A stretch of 22,988 nt of DNA from an uncultured Mucilaginibacter sp. (GCF_946481715.1 NZ_CAMLOV010000084.1:1-22988); one strand, 5' to 3'. Positions 1 through 8,226 are shown, numbered from the stretch's first letter. Program-made: numbers and translations. The notes: generated from the letters alone by a model not told the origin.

Positions 1-486
1 GACACAGCTATTTATACAATAGGTTACAATAACGTAACCAAAAAGAAAACTATAACGAGGTATTTTTCATCCGCCTACAATCATTATGGAAAGGATTCGA
101 TATCAGATATTTTTAGGGATACCATGTTATGCGAACTAAACAAAAAGGGAACCTTGGATTGTCACAGTATCCACCGGCGTAGCGGCAATGTTGAAAACGA
201 AACGGTTTATGATAAAGCTGGCAACCTAACACGATTAAAAATGATTTTTTTGGATACGAAAGTCGAACCGGATATCCATGAATATAAATATGATTCTTTA
301 CATCGGCTAATTGAAAACAAACTGCGTGATGAAAAACATGAAGCTTTAATAAAAACATCTTTTAAATACATTGGGCAAGACGCTCATGGTAATTGGACAA
401 AAAGGGAGGCCTACCATCAAAACTTTTGGCCTATGGAAAAATATAGCCGCACCGATACCGTAACCCGCACCATCGCTTATTATTAA
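1..486 (+). CDS. C-terminal part of a YD-repeat/RHS-like hypothetical protein
   Basis: The frame is open from the first base of the window to a TAA stop, so this is the last 161 residues of a longer protein whose start lies outside. It contains Tyr-Asp repeat-like segments: YDKAGNLTRLK at about residues 67-77 of the visible part and YKYDSLHRLIEN about 25 residues later. It then has GNWTKRE and ends TRTIAYY. Bacteroidota proteins with RHS/YD-like beta repeats often end in this way. Such repeats usually form secreted or surface beta structures, but no toxin core, signal or catalytic domain is visible here. Function is unknown. It is convergent with the dehydrogenase gene downstream, and I see no clear terminator in the 78-base gap. 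Confidence 0.7.
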   Translation, partial: DTAIYTIGYNNVTKKKTITRYFSSAYNHYGKDSISDIFRDTMLCELNKKGTLDCHSIHRRSGNVENETVYDKAGNLTRLKMIFLDTKVEPDIHEYKYDSLHRLIENKLRDEKHEALIKTSFKYIGQDAHGNWTKREAYHQNFWPMEKYSRTDTVTRTIAYY

Positions 487-564
487 TAGACGTCGCAATG
501 TAACACCCCTTACTAATGTCATTTGCTGCTTGTGGCTTGCTCGTTCGGTATAGCATTGGGTTAC

Positions 565-1638
565 TTAAAGAGGCTTCAACCCAAACTTCACCGCCAATTC
601 ATTTAAGTCTTTCACAACGGCGTCTACTAAAGGGATGCCATTTTTCATTCTATCCTGCTCTGCTTCCAGCTCAGGTTCGCCCGGGATGATGACCTTTTGC
701 GAGGGGTCGACCGTAGAGGCCGATTTAAAGCGTTGTATCCAGTTATCTATGTCGCATTTAAACTCCGCAGCGGGGCGAAAGCCATCTACCCGTATAGCGC
801 CTAAAAAATGCCCTATGCCCTTACCGGGCGGATTGGCTGGCGGTTCTAAAAACGACACAAACGGCGGCACCCAGGGGCCATAGTTTGCGCCCGATAAAAC
901 GCCCGATAATATATCAACTGTAGCACTCAGCCCGAAACCTTTGTGGCTGCCATGCTCGCGGTCGCTACCGAGCGGAAGGAGCGACCCGCCGGATTTGAGG
1001 GCGTGCGGATCTGTTGTAAAATTACCTTGCGCGTCCTGTATCCAGCCTTGGGGCACCTGTTTGCCACTACGCTGAGCAATTTCCAGCTTGCCGTTGGCGG
1101 CTGCAGAGGTTGCCATATCTACAATTACGGGCGGGTATTGCCCTGCCGGGAAAGCGTAACACATGGGATTAGTGCCCAGCAGGCGCTCGTTTGCAAACGT
1201 AGGCGCTACCAGCGGACTGGCATTGGTCATGGCGAAGCCGATCATATCCTGCTCAACCGCCATTAATGCATGGTAGCCTGCAATACCAAAATGGTTGGAG
1301 TTGCGTACCGATACCCACCCCGAGCCGTAAATTTTTGCTTTCTCAATAGCTATTTGCATGGCAAAGGGTGCAATTACTAAACCGAGCCCGCTATCGCCGT
1401 CAACCGTGGCGGTGGTGGCCGTTTCATAAACTAACTTGATATCCGGCGTGGCGTTGATGCGTTGTTTCTCCCAAAGGCGGATATACCCGCTGAGGCGGGC
1501 AACACCGTGCGAATCGATACCCCGCAAGTCGGATTTGAGCAGGACATCAGCAGCCAGTTGTGCGTGCGCATCGCTGCAGCCCATGGACAGGAAGATGTTT
1601 TGAGTGAATTGGCGTAAGTCGGGTTCGGATACGAGCAT
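565..1638 (-). CDS. Ldh-family (malate/L-lactate/ureidoglycolate-type) NAD(P)-dependent dehydrogenase
   Basis: A 357-residue protein of the type 2 malate/lactate dehydrogenase family (Ldh_2; relatives YiaK, AllD, ComC). These enzymes reduce or oxidise 2-oxo/2-hydroxy acids with NAD(P) and have a fold unrelated to classical MDH/LDH. The family signature GIDSHGVARL gives the likely catalytic His44, and NSNHFG gives His116; the length is typical. I start at the ATG at 1638. The frame can be extended to 1668, but that start would be GTG, and the shorter N-terminus matches the family better. The substrate cannot be read from the sequence; malate, lactate, diketogulonate and ureidoglycolate are all possible. 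No neighbouring pathway genes point to a substrate. It is probably monocistronic, following a terminator after the upstream lipoprotein gene. Confidence 0.88.
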   Translation of the reverse strand: MLVSEPDLRQFTQNIFLSMGCSDAHAQLAADVLLKSDLRGIDSHGVARLSGYIRLWEKQRINATPDIKLVYETATTATVDGDSGLGLVIAPFAMQIAIEKAKIYGSGWVSVRNSNHFGIAGYHALMAVEQDMIGFAMTNASPLVAPTFANERLLGTNPMCYAFPAGQYPPVIVDMATSAAANGKLEIAQRSGKQVPQGWIQDAQGNFTTDPHALKSGGSLLPLGSDREHGSHKGFGLSATVDILSGVLSGANYGPWVPPFVSFLEPPANPPGKGIGHFLGAIRVDGFRPAAEFKCDIDNWIQRFKSASTVDPSQKVIIPGEPELEAEQDRMKNGIPLVDAVVKDLNELAVKFGLKPL

Positions 1639-1790
1639 GTGTAAAGATATGTATTCTGTTGCATCCACCAGAAAATCGAAAATACTCTATCTGGTTAACT
1701 TTTTACTATGAGTTAATAGAAAGCATTTATTATTGCCATTTCATACGATATTCGATCGGGCCGGTAGCAATAATCGATTGGATTTTAAAT

Positions 1791-1821
1791 AAAAGCATGC
1801 CGGCATCAACCGGCATTTTTT
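1791..1821 (-). terminator. Rho-independent terminator after the NHL lipoprotein gene
   Basis: ATGCCGG (1797-1803) and CCGGCAT (1810-1816) form a perfect 7-bp stem with a 6-nt loop. On the minus strand it is followed by GCTTTTATTT. It begins 30 nt past the lipoprotein stop codon. The plus strand also has a T6 run (1816-1821), so it could work in both directions, but no plus-strand gene needs it. Confidence 0.75.
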
Positions 1822-1845
1822 GTTTGCGGCCTATCCGAATGCTTA

Positions 1846-3102
1846 TTATTTCGCCGAAACTTTACGCACATGGCTTTGATCGGAAACGTAAATATTGCCT
1901 GCCGCATCGATAGTAATTCCTTGCGGCGCCCAGAAGCTTGCAGATGCAACAGTGCCGTCGACTTCTCCCTGGTCGCCGGTGCCGGCATAAGTGCTTACGG
2001 TTCCATCAGGCGTTATCTTGCGAATTTTTGCATTTCCGAAATCGGCTAGGTACAGATTGCCGTCCTTGTCGGCAACGATGCCCGACGGATAATTGAATGA
2101 TGCGGCCGGCCCTTTGCCGTTTGTGTCACCTATTACACCGCTACCCGCAAGGGTTGTAACGGTACCGTCCGGTGTTATCTTACGGATCTTGTGAGAACCT
2201 TCATCCGTAACGTAAAAATTGCCGGCACCATCTATAGTTATTCCAAACGGAAAATTAAAAGCTGCTGCTGTACCTTTGCCATCTGTTGAGGCTTTTGTAC
2301 CGCTACCCGCAAAAGTACTTACTACACCGGCCGGGGTAATTTTCACGATCAGGTTTCTATCGGCATCAGTAGCATATTTGTTTCCGGTTTTATCAACAAC
2401 CACGTCCAGGAAATTAGCGCCTGGTACTGTTGCTTCGGTTGTAACAACGGCATCAGGAGTTACCTTTCGTATAGTGGCATGGTCTGCTACATAAAGATTG
2501 CCATCTGCACCCATCTGCATGCCTGCCGCAAACGAAAAACTTGCCGCCGTACCCGTACCGTTAATTATGGCATGCGTAGCATTGCCTGCAAAAACTGTCA
2601 GTATGCCCGTATTAGATAACCGGCGCAATTTACGGTCGATGCAAACCGAGTATATATTACCGCCTGCATCTCCAACTATACCCCAGTTATCGGCGGTGCC
2701 AAACTCGGCAGGGCGGCCGTCATTCGCATTCACGGTAGTCACCTCGGTAGTATATATATAGGTAAAAATTGGGCCATTAGCCGTGGCAGCACCCAAAACG
2801 GAAACTATTACAGGCCCGGTGCCCGCACCCGCCGGTACTTTTACGCTGAGGTGCGTAGTAGTTGCTACCAAAACCACCGCGGTTTTACCATTAAACATCA
2901 CCGTATTGTTAGGGATATTAGTGCTAAAGCCTGTTCCGTTGATAGTTACACCTGTATCATAAGGCCCTTCGGTTACGCTGAGCGAGGTAATAGTTGTGCC
3001 TGTTTCCGAAGGTGTGGGGTTGCCACCACCTTTTTTACATCCGGTAAAAAAAAATACCGATACAATAACTAATCGGGAAATAGAAAGTAAGTGTTTTTTC
3101 AT
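1846..3102 (-). CDS. IPT/TIG plus NHL-repeat beta-propeller lipoprotein
   Basis: A 418-residue exported lipoprotein. The start at 3102 (MKKHLLSI) gives a clean signal peptide with lipobox FFTGC (Cys22); the in-frame ATG eight codons earlier would only lengthen the n-region. Residues about 38-115 look like an IPT/TIG immunoglobulin-like domain (GTGFSTN, VMFNGKTA). From about 125 to the end there are repeated units of the NHL type, such as IRKITPDGTVTTLAGSG followed by FNYPSGIVADKDGNLYLAD. About six copies are visible, consistent with a single six-bladed propeller. Proteins of this build are abundant in Bacteroidota and are presumed surface-exposed binding scaffolds; no catalytic residues are evident. 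The ligand is unknown. The gene has its own terminator. Confidence 0.88.
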   Translation of the reverse strand: MKKHLLSISRLVIVSVFFFTGCKKGGGNPTPSETGTTITSLSVTEGPYDTGVTINGTGFSTNIPNNTVMFNGKTAVVLVATTTHLSVKVPAGAGTGPVIVSVLGAATANGPIFTYIYTTEVTTVNANDGRPAEFGTADNWGIVGDAGGNIYSVCIDRKLRRLSNTGILTVFAGNATHAIINGTGTAASFSFAAGMQMGADGNLYVADHATIRKVTPDAVVTTEATVPGANFLDVVVDKTGNKYATDADRNLIVKITPAGVVSTFAGSGTKASTDGKGTAAAFNFPFGITIDGAGNFYVTDEGSHKIRKITPDGTVTTLAGSGVIGDTNGKGPAASFNYPSGIVADKDGNLYLADFGNAKIRKITPDGTVSTYAGTGDQGEVDGTVASASFWAPQGITIDAAGNIYVSDQSHVRKVSAK

Positions 3103-3187
3103 TAACCAAGAATTTTGTTTTTGCAATAAAGTTTAGTGTTGTGAAAATACGTATTTAGATGGATTTTTAATACCAAAACAATCAGGG

Positions 3188-3205
3188 CAAACCCTTTGGG
3201 TTTTG
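3188..3205 (-). terminator. Possible weak terminator after the RBBP9-like hydrolase gene
   Basis: AAACCC (3189-3194) and GGGTTT (3198-3203) form a 6-bp stem with a 3-nt loop, 30 nt beyond the hydrolase stop. There is no strong T-tract on the minus strand, so this is tentative. Confidence 0.3.
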
Positions 3206-3234
3206 ACGGCTACGCTAACAATGGCGAAATACTA

Positions 3235-3774
3235 TTACAAGCCGTCCAATTGCTTTAAATATTCCAGCCCTTCCGGCCACCTATTATGCCCCGAACCTGC
3301 ATTGATATGCGCTGCGTCGCCAATGTTAATTAATTTGCTGCCCCAGGCATCGGCAAATTGCGTGGCACGCGGCAGCGTCACGTAAAAATCGTTACTACTG
3401 GCTACGGCTATCGATGGGAATGGTAATTTTGTTAACGGAACCGGTGCAAAGCCGGTAGTACCCGGCGGGTAACTTTCGGCCTCAGTATCGCTTGGGGCTA
3501 CCAGCAGTGCCCCTTTTATTTTTGTGCCATATTTTTGCGTCCAAAAAGCAACGGTTGCACATGCCAGGCTATGCCCAACCAATATTACGCTTGCCGGGTT
3601 ATACGAGCTAACGGCTTGTTCGATATTTTCAATCCAGTCGCTGCATACGGGCGTTTCCCAGTCTTTTTGTTGAATGCGGCGGAAGCCATAGGTGTCTTCC
3701 CAGTACGTTTGCCAATGCTGCGGCCCGGAGTTACCCAAACCAGGTAGGATAAGAATGGAAGAGTTGAAATTCAT
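3235..3774 (-). CDS. RBBP9/YdeN-family alpha/beta hydrolase
   Basis: A 179-residue serine hydrolase-fold protein of the RBBP9/YdeN family (DUF676-like small alpha/beta hydrolases). The N-terminus ILILPGLGNSGPQHWQ is characteristic, followed by the nucleophile elbow GHSLA (Ser69), Asp129 in SSNDFY and His156 in AHINAGSG, giving a complete Ser-Asp-His triad. The WPEG motif near the C-terminus is also typical. The start at 3774 is chosen because family members begin right at the first beta strand; the extra upstream 27 codons run up against the bshC stop codon and are not conserved-looking. It has no signal peptide, so it is cytoplasmic. It lies 81 nt downstream of bshC in the same orientation and is probably co-transcribed. 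The substrate is unknown. Confidence 0.88.
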   Translation of the reverse strand: MNFNSSILILPGLGNSGPQHWQTYWEDTYGFRRIQQKDWETPVCSDWIENIEQAVSSYNPASVILVGHSLACATVAFWTQKYGTKIKGALLVAPSDTEAESYPPGTTGFAPVPLTKLPFPSIAVASSNDFYVTLPRATQFADAWGSKLINIGDAAHINAGSGHNRWPEGLEYLKQLDGL

Positions 3775-3855
3775 GGGGTAAAAAATAACAAACTTAAGAT
3801 AGGCGTTTTTTAACGAAATACCAATGAGCCGGGGAGATAAAGCTAATCGTTTCAA

Positions 3856-5466
3856 TTACTCCGTCAACACCGTAAACTTAAACTCCAGCGGCTCAAAATT
3901 GCGGATAAGTTCATCGATAAATAGCTGCCCCCACTTTACGTAGGATAAGCCGAAGTTTTCCTGGCGTTCCTGCAGGCTGTTTTTTGGGAAGAGGTCGTCT
4001 TTAATATGTTCTATCTGTTCCAGGCGCGTTTGGTAGTTGCGCTTTTCAGCCTTCACCAGTTTCTTTTGGAAGTTATCCATGGCATGTTTCAGCCTTGCTT
4101 GTACGGCGGCAGCAGAAGGTGATAGCGTCGGATCTATTTTGTGGGAGCGCAGTCTTATTTTATCAAAGGTGCGTTCAATTTCGCGCCATTCTTCGGCGAG
4201 GGTAAGGTCGTGGCTACTGTGTTTTTGCACCCAGCCGTTTTTAATATCGTCGGTACTTTTAAACAGGTCGGCAGACGAAAGCTCCATGCTTTTTATTTTG
4301 GCGGCGGTTTCCCTACGGATAACCAAGCCTGAATTACGCAGGATAAGGATAGGAAAATCTACACCGTAAAAATCGAAATTCGATTTCAGCTCCAGCCAGT
4401 AAACTACTTCGGCACCACCGCCAATGTAGGCAATGTTGGGCAGGATGCATTCCTGGTAAAGCGGCCGCATCACTACGTTGGGGCTAAACCTTTCGGGAGT
4501 GGCAGCTATCTCTTTTCTTAGTTCTTCTTCGGTGAAGCTGATATCAGTGTTGTTAACCTTATATACGCCATCCTCGAAAACAAGGCGTTCGCGCAGGTGT
4601 TCCTTCAGGTAAAAAAAGTTTATCTCGCGCGGGTTTACCTGTATATGCACACCAAGATGTTGCAGCTTTTCGTTTACGGCGCTGATATTTTTAAAGCTGT
4701 TTTGTTCGATGATATCCCGCTCTATGACAGGGGCGAAGGACTGTTTAAGGCGATGGTCGTCGGCATCAATAATTACCAAACCGTAACGGCCAAACAGGGC
4801 GTTCACCAGGTAACGGGTAGCATCGGCCAGTTTATCAAAAGCTGTGTAAGCAGTTTCCACCATTTCGCCTAACTCGGTAGAGTGCCCATCAATGCCCAAT
4901 ACGCCTTTATATTGGTTAAGCGCCTGGCGCATGGTATCAGGGTTAATGCGGCCGGTTGCGCCGGATGCCTCGTACCACCAGTGTACCTTTTTGCCGCCGA
5001 TGTTTGTGTAATTGATCTCAGCGAAATCATGATCCTCGGATGCCATCCAGTAAACCGGCACAAATTCCTTATCCGGGTGTGCATCTTTCAATTCGCGGCA
5101 AAGCTTGATGGCGGTTACTATCTTGTAAATAAAATAAAGCGGGCCGGTAAAAATATTAAGTTGGTGGCCGGTAGTGATAGTGAAGGTATTATCTGCCCTA
5201 AGCGATTCAATTTTCTTACGGACAAACTCTGCTGCTTCTAATTCGGGCGTGCCTTTTTGGGAGTTTTTGAAGTATTGCTCGGTCAAAACCTCCACCAAAA
5301 GCTGCCTGTCGGCGATAACCTTTTTGTGTTCGAAAAATTCTGCGAAACCTTTTAGCGTGGGGCGGTGACTGTAAAATGATCTTAACTCCGGCACATCGTC
5401 CAGGTAGTCGATAACGGTTTGGGAAAAGTATCCCGTTTCTTTATAGTCAATACAGGCAGCGTCCAT
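3856..5466 (-). CDS. bshC: Bacillithiol biosynthesis cysteine-adding enzyme BshC
   Basis: A 536-residue cytoplasmic protein of the BshC family. It is the proposed cysteine ligase that adds Cys to glucosaminyl-malate in the last step of bacillithiol synthesis, the low-molecular-weight thiol of Bacillota and many Bacteroidota. Family landmarks seen here are TTGHQLNIFTGPLYFIYK (about residues 98-115), VYWMASEDHDFAEIN (about 138-152), and a C-terminal helical, probably coiled-coil part (about 420-490) ending in GLSYVKWGQLF. The length matches the family. The ATG at 5466 is preceded within 2 nt by a heptamer repeat rather than a Shine-Dalgarno sequence. It lies downstream of rimO (118-nt gap) and upstream of the RBBP9-like hydrolase. 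bshA and bshB are not in the window; they are often unlinked. Confidence 0.95.
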   Translation of the reverse strand: MDAACIDYKETGYFSQTVIDYLDDVPELRSFYSHRPTLKGFAEFFEHKKVIADRQLLVEVLTEQYFKNSQKGTPELEAAEFVRKKIESLRADNTFTITTGHQLNIFTGPLYFIYKIVTAIKLCRELKDAHPDKEFVPVYWMASEDHDFAEINYTNIGGKKVHWWYEASGATGRINPDTMRQALNQYKGVLGIDGHSTELGEMVETAYTAFDKLADATRYLVNALFGRYGLVIIDADDHRLKQSFAPVIERDIIEQNSFKNISAVNEKLQHLGVHIQVNPREINFFYLKEHLRERLVFEDGVYKVNNTDISFTEEELRKEIAATPERFSPNVVMRPLYQECILPNIAYIGGGAEVVYWLELKSNFDFYGVDFPILILRNSGLVIRRETAAKIKSMELSSADLFKSTDDIKNGWVQKHSSHDLTLAEEWREIERTFDKIRLRSHKIDPTLSPSAAAVQARLKHAMDNFQKKLVKAEKRNYQTRLEQIEHIKDDLFPKNSLQERQENFGLSYVKWGQLFIDELIRNFEPLEFKFTVLTE

Positions 5467-5468
5467 TT

Positions 5469-5503
5469 GATTTACGATTTTAGATTTGCGATTTACGATT
5501 TGG
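5469..5503. repeat. Five tandem 7-bp units GATTTNN abutting the bshC start
   Basis: On the plus strand the units are GATTTAC, GATTTTA, GATTTGC, GATTTAC and GATTTGG in exact 7-bp register. Read as bshC mRNA this is an A-rich leader of NNAAATC units ending 2 nt before the ATG, occupying the place of a ribosome binding site. Confidence 0.85.
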
Positions 5504-5584
5504 CCTGCAAATCGATATCGCTTATCGGTATGCCGAATTTAGATTTTAAAATCCTAAATCAAACATCGTGCTGCTAAAATCGGG

Positions 5585-6919
5585 TTATTTTACAATTTGT
5601 CCATAAAGATCAAAGTCTTCGGCAGTGTTGATTTTTACGTTAACGAAGCTGCCAACGGCTGCGTAATCAACACTGGCATCTATCAGCACCTCGTTATCTA
5701 CCTCGGGCGAATCGTACTCGGTACGGCCAACAAAGTAGCCGCCATCTTTTTTATCAACCAGCACTTTATAGGTGTTGCCTATTTTTTCCTGGTTTTTATC
5801 AAAGCTGATGCTTTGTTGAATTTCCATAATCGCATCGGCGCGTTCCTGTTTTACGTCTTCGGGTACATCATCAACCAAAGAGTGGGCGTGTGTTTTTTCC
5901 TCGTGCGAGTAAGTAAAACAACCAAGGCGGTCGAACTTAGTATCGGCAACCCATTGCTGCATTTCTTCAAAATCACGCTCTGTTTCGCCGGGGTAACCGG
6001 TAATGAGGGTGGTACGCATGGCAATGTTTGGCACGCGATCGCGGATCTCGTTCACCACATCAATAGTTTTCTGCTTGGTTAAGCCGCGGCGCATCGATTT
6101 CAGCATACTATCGGTAATGTGTTGCAGCGGCATATCCAGGTATTTGCAGATATTGTCGCGCTCGTTCATTACATCTAAAACTTCCATCGGGAAACCAGCG
6201 GGGTAAGCATATTGCAGGCGGATCCACTCCACACCGTTTACATCGCTTAAGCGGCGCAGCAATTCATCTAAGTTACGTTTGCCGTATATATCCAAACCGT
6301 AGTAGGTAAGGTCCTGTGCAATCAGGATGAGTTCTTTTGTGCCGTTTTTCACCAGGCTTTCGGCGTTTTTCACCAATTGCTCGATAGTGGCGCTTACGTG
6401 CTTACCACGCATTAAAGGGATGGCGCAGAAAGAGCAGGGACGGTTACAACCTTCGGCAATTTTAAAATACGCAAAGTGCGAAGGAGTGGTTAACAGGCGT
6501 TCACCAATCAATTCGTGGCGGTAATCGGCACCAATGTTGGTGAGGATATTTTGAAGGTCGTTGGTGCCGAAGTAGGCATCAACATTGGTGATCTCGGCCT
6601 CCAGCTCGGGTTTGTAGCGCTCGCTTAAGCAACCGGTAACGATAACCTTACCTACTTTGCCTTGTTCTTTTAGTTCGCTGTATTGCAGGATGGTATCGAT
6701 AGATTCCTGCTTAGCATTATCGATAAACCCACAGGTATTGATGACGATGATATCGTTGTTACGCAGCTTTTCGGCCTCGTGCACCACATCAAAGGCGTTG
6801 CCCTTTAGCTGGCCCATCAGTACTTCGCTATCGTATATATTTTTTGAACAGCCAAGGGTAACCACGTTTACACGGGGTTTAGCAGTTAGTATTGGCTTGC
6901 TTATTGTTTTTGTCCTCAT
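5585..6919 (-). CDS. rimO: Ribosomal protein S12 methylthiotransferase RimO
   Basis: A 444-residue radical-SAM methylthiotransferase that adds a methylthio group to the conserved aspartate of ribosomal protein S12. The N-terminal MTTase domain has the three cluster cysteines Cys24 (LGCSKN), Cys63 (NTCGF) and Cys97 (TGCLSE). The radical-SAM cluster motif CNRPCSFC gives Cys158, Cys162 and Cys165. The C-terminal TRAM domain spans about residues 380-444. The internal sequence LQYAYPAGFP and length favour RimO over MiaB. It is cytoplasmic. It is downstream of ftsY, separated by a 136-nt gap holding a perfect palindrome, and upstream of bshC. The start codon ATG at 6919 is followed by an unusually basic short extension (MRTKTISKPILTAKPR) before the conserved domain. 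Confidence 0.96.
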   Translation of the reverse strand: MRTKTISKPILTAKPRVNVVTLGCSKNIYDSEVLMGQLKGNAFDVVHEAEKLRNNDIIVINTCGFIDNAKQESIDTILQYSELKEQGKVGKVIVTGCLSERYKPELEAEITNVDAYFGTNDLQNILTNIGADYRHELIGERLLTTPSHFAYFKIAEGCNRPCSFCAIPLMRGKHVSATIEQLVKNAESLVKNGTKELILIAQDLTYYGLDIYGKRNLDELLRRLSDVNGVEWIRLQYAYPAGFPMEVLDVMNERDNICKYLDMPLQHITDSMLKSMRRGLTKQKTIDVVNEIRDRVPNIAMRTTLITGYPGETERDFEEMQQWVADTKFDRLGCFTYSHEEKTHAHSLVDDVPEDVKQERADAIMEIQQSISFDKNQEKIGNTYKVLVDKKDGGYFVGRTEYDSPEVDNEVLIDASVDYAAVGSFVNVKINTAEDFDLYGQIVK

Positions 6920-6934
6920 TATTATTTCTCAATC

Positions 6935-7017
6935 CGTCATTGCGAGGAACGAAGCAATCTCTGAACTATGCACTTGGATATGCTAATCGGGAGATTGCTT
7001 CGTTCCTCGCAATGACG
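6935..7017. repeat. Palindromic REP/MITE-like element with 27-bp perfect arms
   Basis: Positions 6935-6961 and 6991-7017 are exact reverse complements, separated by a 29-nt loop. The arm contains CATTGCGAGGAACGAAGCAA. From memory, this resembles a family of short interspersed palindromes common in Bacteroidota genomes; copy number here cannot be checked. It fills the ftsY-rimO gap and would fold into a very stable hairpin in the transcript. Confidence 0.88.
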
Positions 7018-7055
7018 TTTATTATATTATTTGCGGATGCTGCGCATCCTTATCA

Positions 7056-8021
7056 CTACGATTTAAAAAGACTGTTAACGAATGCCTGCCTGTCAAACAA
7101 TTGCAGGTGATCTACCCCCTCGCCTACGCCTATATATTTTACTGGGATCTTAAACTGGTCTGATATCCCTATCACTACGCCCCCTTTTGCGGTGCCGTCG
7201 AGCTTGGTTAACGCCAGGGCATTTACTGCGGTAGCTTCTGTAAACTGTTTGCACTGCTCAATAGCGTTTTGCCCGGTTGATGCATCCAGTACCAGCAATA
7301 TTTCGTGCGGCGCGCCGGGGATAACCTTTTGCATTACGTTTTTTATTTTGGTGAGCTCGTTCATCAGCCCTACCTTATTATGTAAACGGCCGGCGGTATC
7401 AATAATTGCCACGTCGTCGCCATTAGATACTGCCGAACGCAGGGTATCATAAGCAACAGAAGCAGGATCGGAGCCCATAGCTTGTGCTACTACCTTAACG
7501 CCAACACGCTCACCCCAAAGTTTTATCTGGTCTACCGCAGCTGCGCGGAAGGTATCGGCAGCGCCAAGTACTACCTGATTGCCGGCTTGTTTCAGCTTAT
7601 GTGCCAGTTTGCCAATGGTGGTAGTTTTACCCACGCCATTTACGCCAACCACCATTATTACATAGGGCTTATGGTTGCCATATTCAAAATTCTCAAAATC
7701 GTTGCTGTTATTTTCGGCAAGGAGCTGCTGGATCTCGTCCTTCAGCATCTTGTTCAGTTCACCCGTTCCAACGTATTTATCGCGGGCGACGCGGGTCTGT
7801 ATGCGATCGATAATTTTGAGGGTAGTACTTACGCCTACATCCGAAGTAACAAGTACTTCTTCCAAATCATCCAGCACATCATCATCAACGGTAGATTTAC
7901 CGGCAACAACCTTGGTTAATTTTGAAAAGAAATTTTCCTTGGTTTTTTCCAGCCCGGTATCAAGCGCCTGCTGTTCCTGCTGTGTGCTTTCTTTTTTCTT
8001 AAAAAAATCAAATAATCCCAT
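7056..8021 (-). CDS. ftsY: Signal recognition particle receptor FtsY
   Basis: A 321-residue SRP GTPase that docks the SRP-ribosome complex at the inner membrane for co-translational membrane-protein insertion. The N-terminal helix MGLFDFFKKKE is the usual short amphipathic start and lacks the long acidic A domain of E. coli FtsY. The N domain follows to about residue 110. The G domain shows the P-loop GVNGVGKTT (126-134), ADTFRAAAVDQ, DTAGRL, TKLDGTAKGG and the closing GVGEGVDHLQLF. Everything expected is intact. It lies below the rpmB-rpmG-DUF4295 group, beyond that group's terminator, so it probably has its own promoter. It may be co-transcribed with rimO through the palindrome. Confidence 0.97.
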   Translation of the reverse strand: MGLFDFFKKKESTQQEQQALDTGLEKTKENFFSKLTKVVAGKSTVDDDVLDDLEEVLVTSDVGVSTTLKIIDRIQTRVARDKYVGTGELNKMLKDEIQQLLAENNSNDFENFEYGNHKPYVIMVVGVNGVGKTTTIGKLAHKLKQAGNQVVLGAADTFRAAAVDQIKLWGERVGVKVVAQAMGSDPASVAYDTLRSAVSNGDDVAIIDTAGRLHNKVGLMNELTKIKNVMQKVIPGAPHEILLVLDASTGQNAIEQCKQFTEATAVNALALTKLDGTAKGGVVIGISDQFKIPVKYIGVGEGVDHLQLFDRQAFVNSLFKS

Positions 8022-8026
8022 TTTTC

Positions 8027-8161
8027 AGATGTGCAGATTTTAGATATGTAGATTTCAGATATGCGGACGTATAAATTTCGAGGGTGCAGATGGAAATCAA
8101 TAATGCGCAATTTAGGCATTTTAAATCATCTGCATATTTGCACATCTAAAATCTGAAATCA
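8027..8161. repeat. AGAT-type short-period repeats flanking the ftsY leader
   Basis: From 8027 the units alternate AGATGTGC, AGATTTT, AGATATGT, AGATTTC and AGATATGC, giving a 15-bp period at 8027, 8042 and 8057. A second cluster at about 8127-8161 has the same motifs in inverted orientation (reading GATTTC, AGATTTT, AGATGTGC on the minus strand). The intervening 60 nt are not repetitive. On the ftsY mRNA the repeats form the leader up to the ATG. Confidence 0.75.
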
Positions 8162-8198
8162 ACAAAAAAGCCCTCTCGTAAGATACAAGACGGCTTTT
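8162..8198 (-). terminator. Strong terminator of the rpmB-rpmG-DUF4295 operon
   Basis: Read on the minus strand, AAAAGCC pairs with GGCTTTT. A single G/G mismatch follows, then an inner stem TCTTGTA/TACGAGA closed by a 3-nt loop. A T6 run (8164-8169 on the complementary strand) follows the hairpin. It starts 28 nt beyond the DUF4295 stop codon. Confidence 0.85.
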
Positions 8199-8226
8199 AA
8201 TATTTTAGCAAAAGCTTTACCGGGTA

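Noticed and set aside
1636..1668. Longer start for the Ldh-family dehydrogenase at 1668
   Set aside because: The codon at 1668 is GTG; the ATG at 1638 gives the N-terminal length typical of the family and places catalytic His at residue 44.
2000..2700. DNA-level repeats within the lipoprotein gene
   Set aside because: They are explained by the repeated NHL protein blades and are not a separate element.
5469..5503. CRISPR-like array from the tandem units
   Set aside because: Units are 7 bp with no spacers and no cas genes nearby; this is a simple tandem repeat.
5597..6082. 161-codon open frame on the plus strand inside rimO
   Set aside because: Antisense to an intact conserved gene; composition is a shadow of rimO codon usage with no recognisable domain.
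7482..7919. 145-codon open frame on the plus strand inside ftsY
   Set aside because: Antisense shadow of the FtsY G domain; no start signal or domain.
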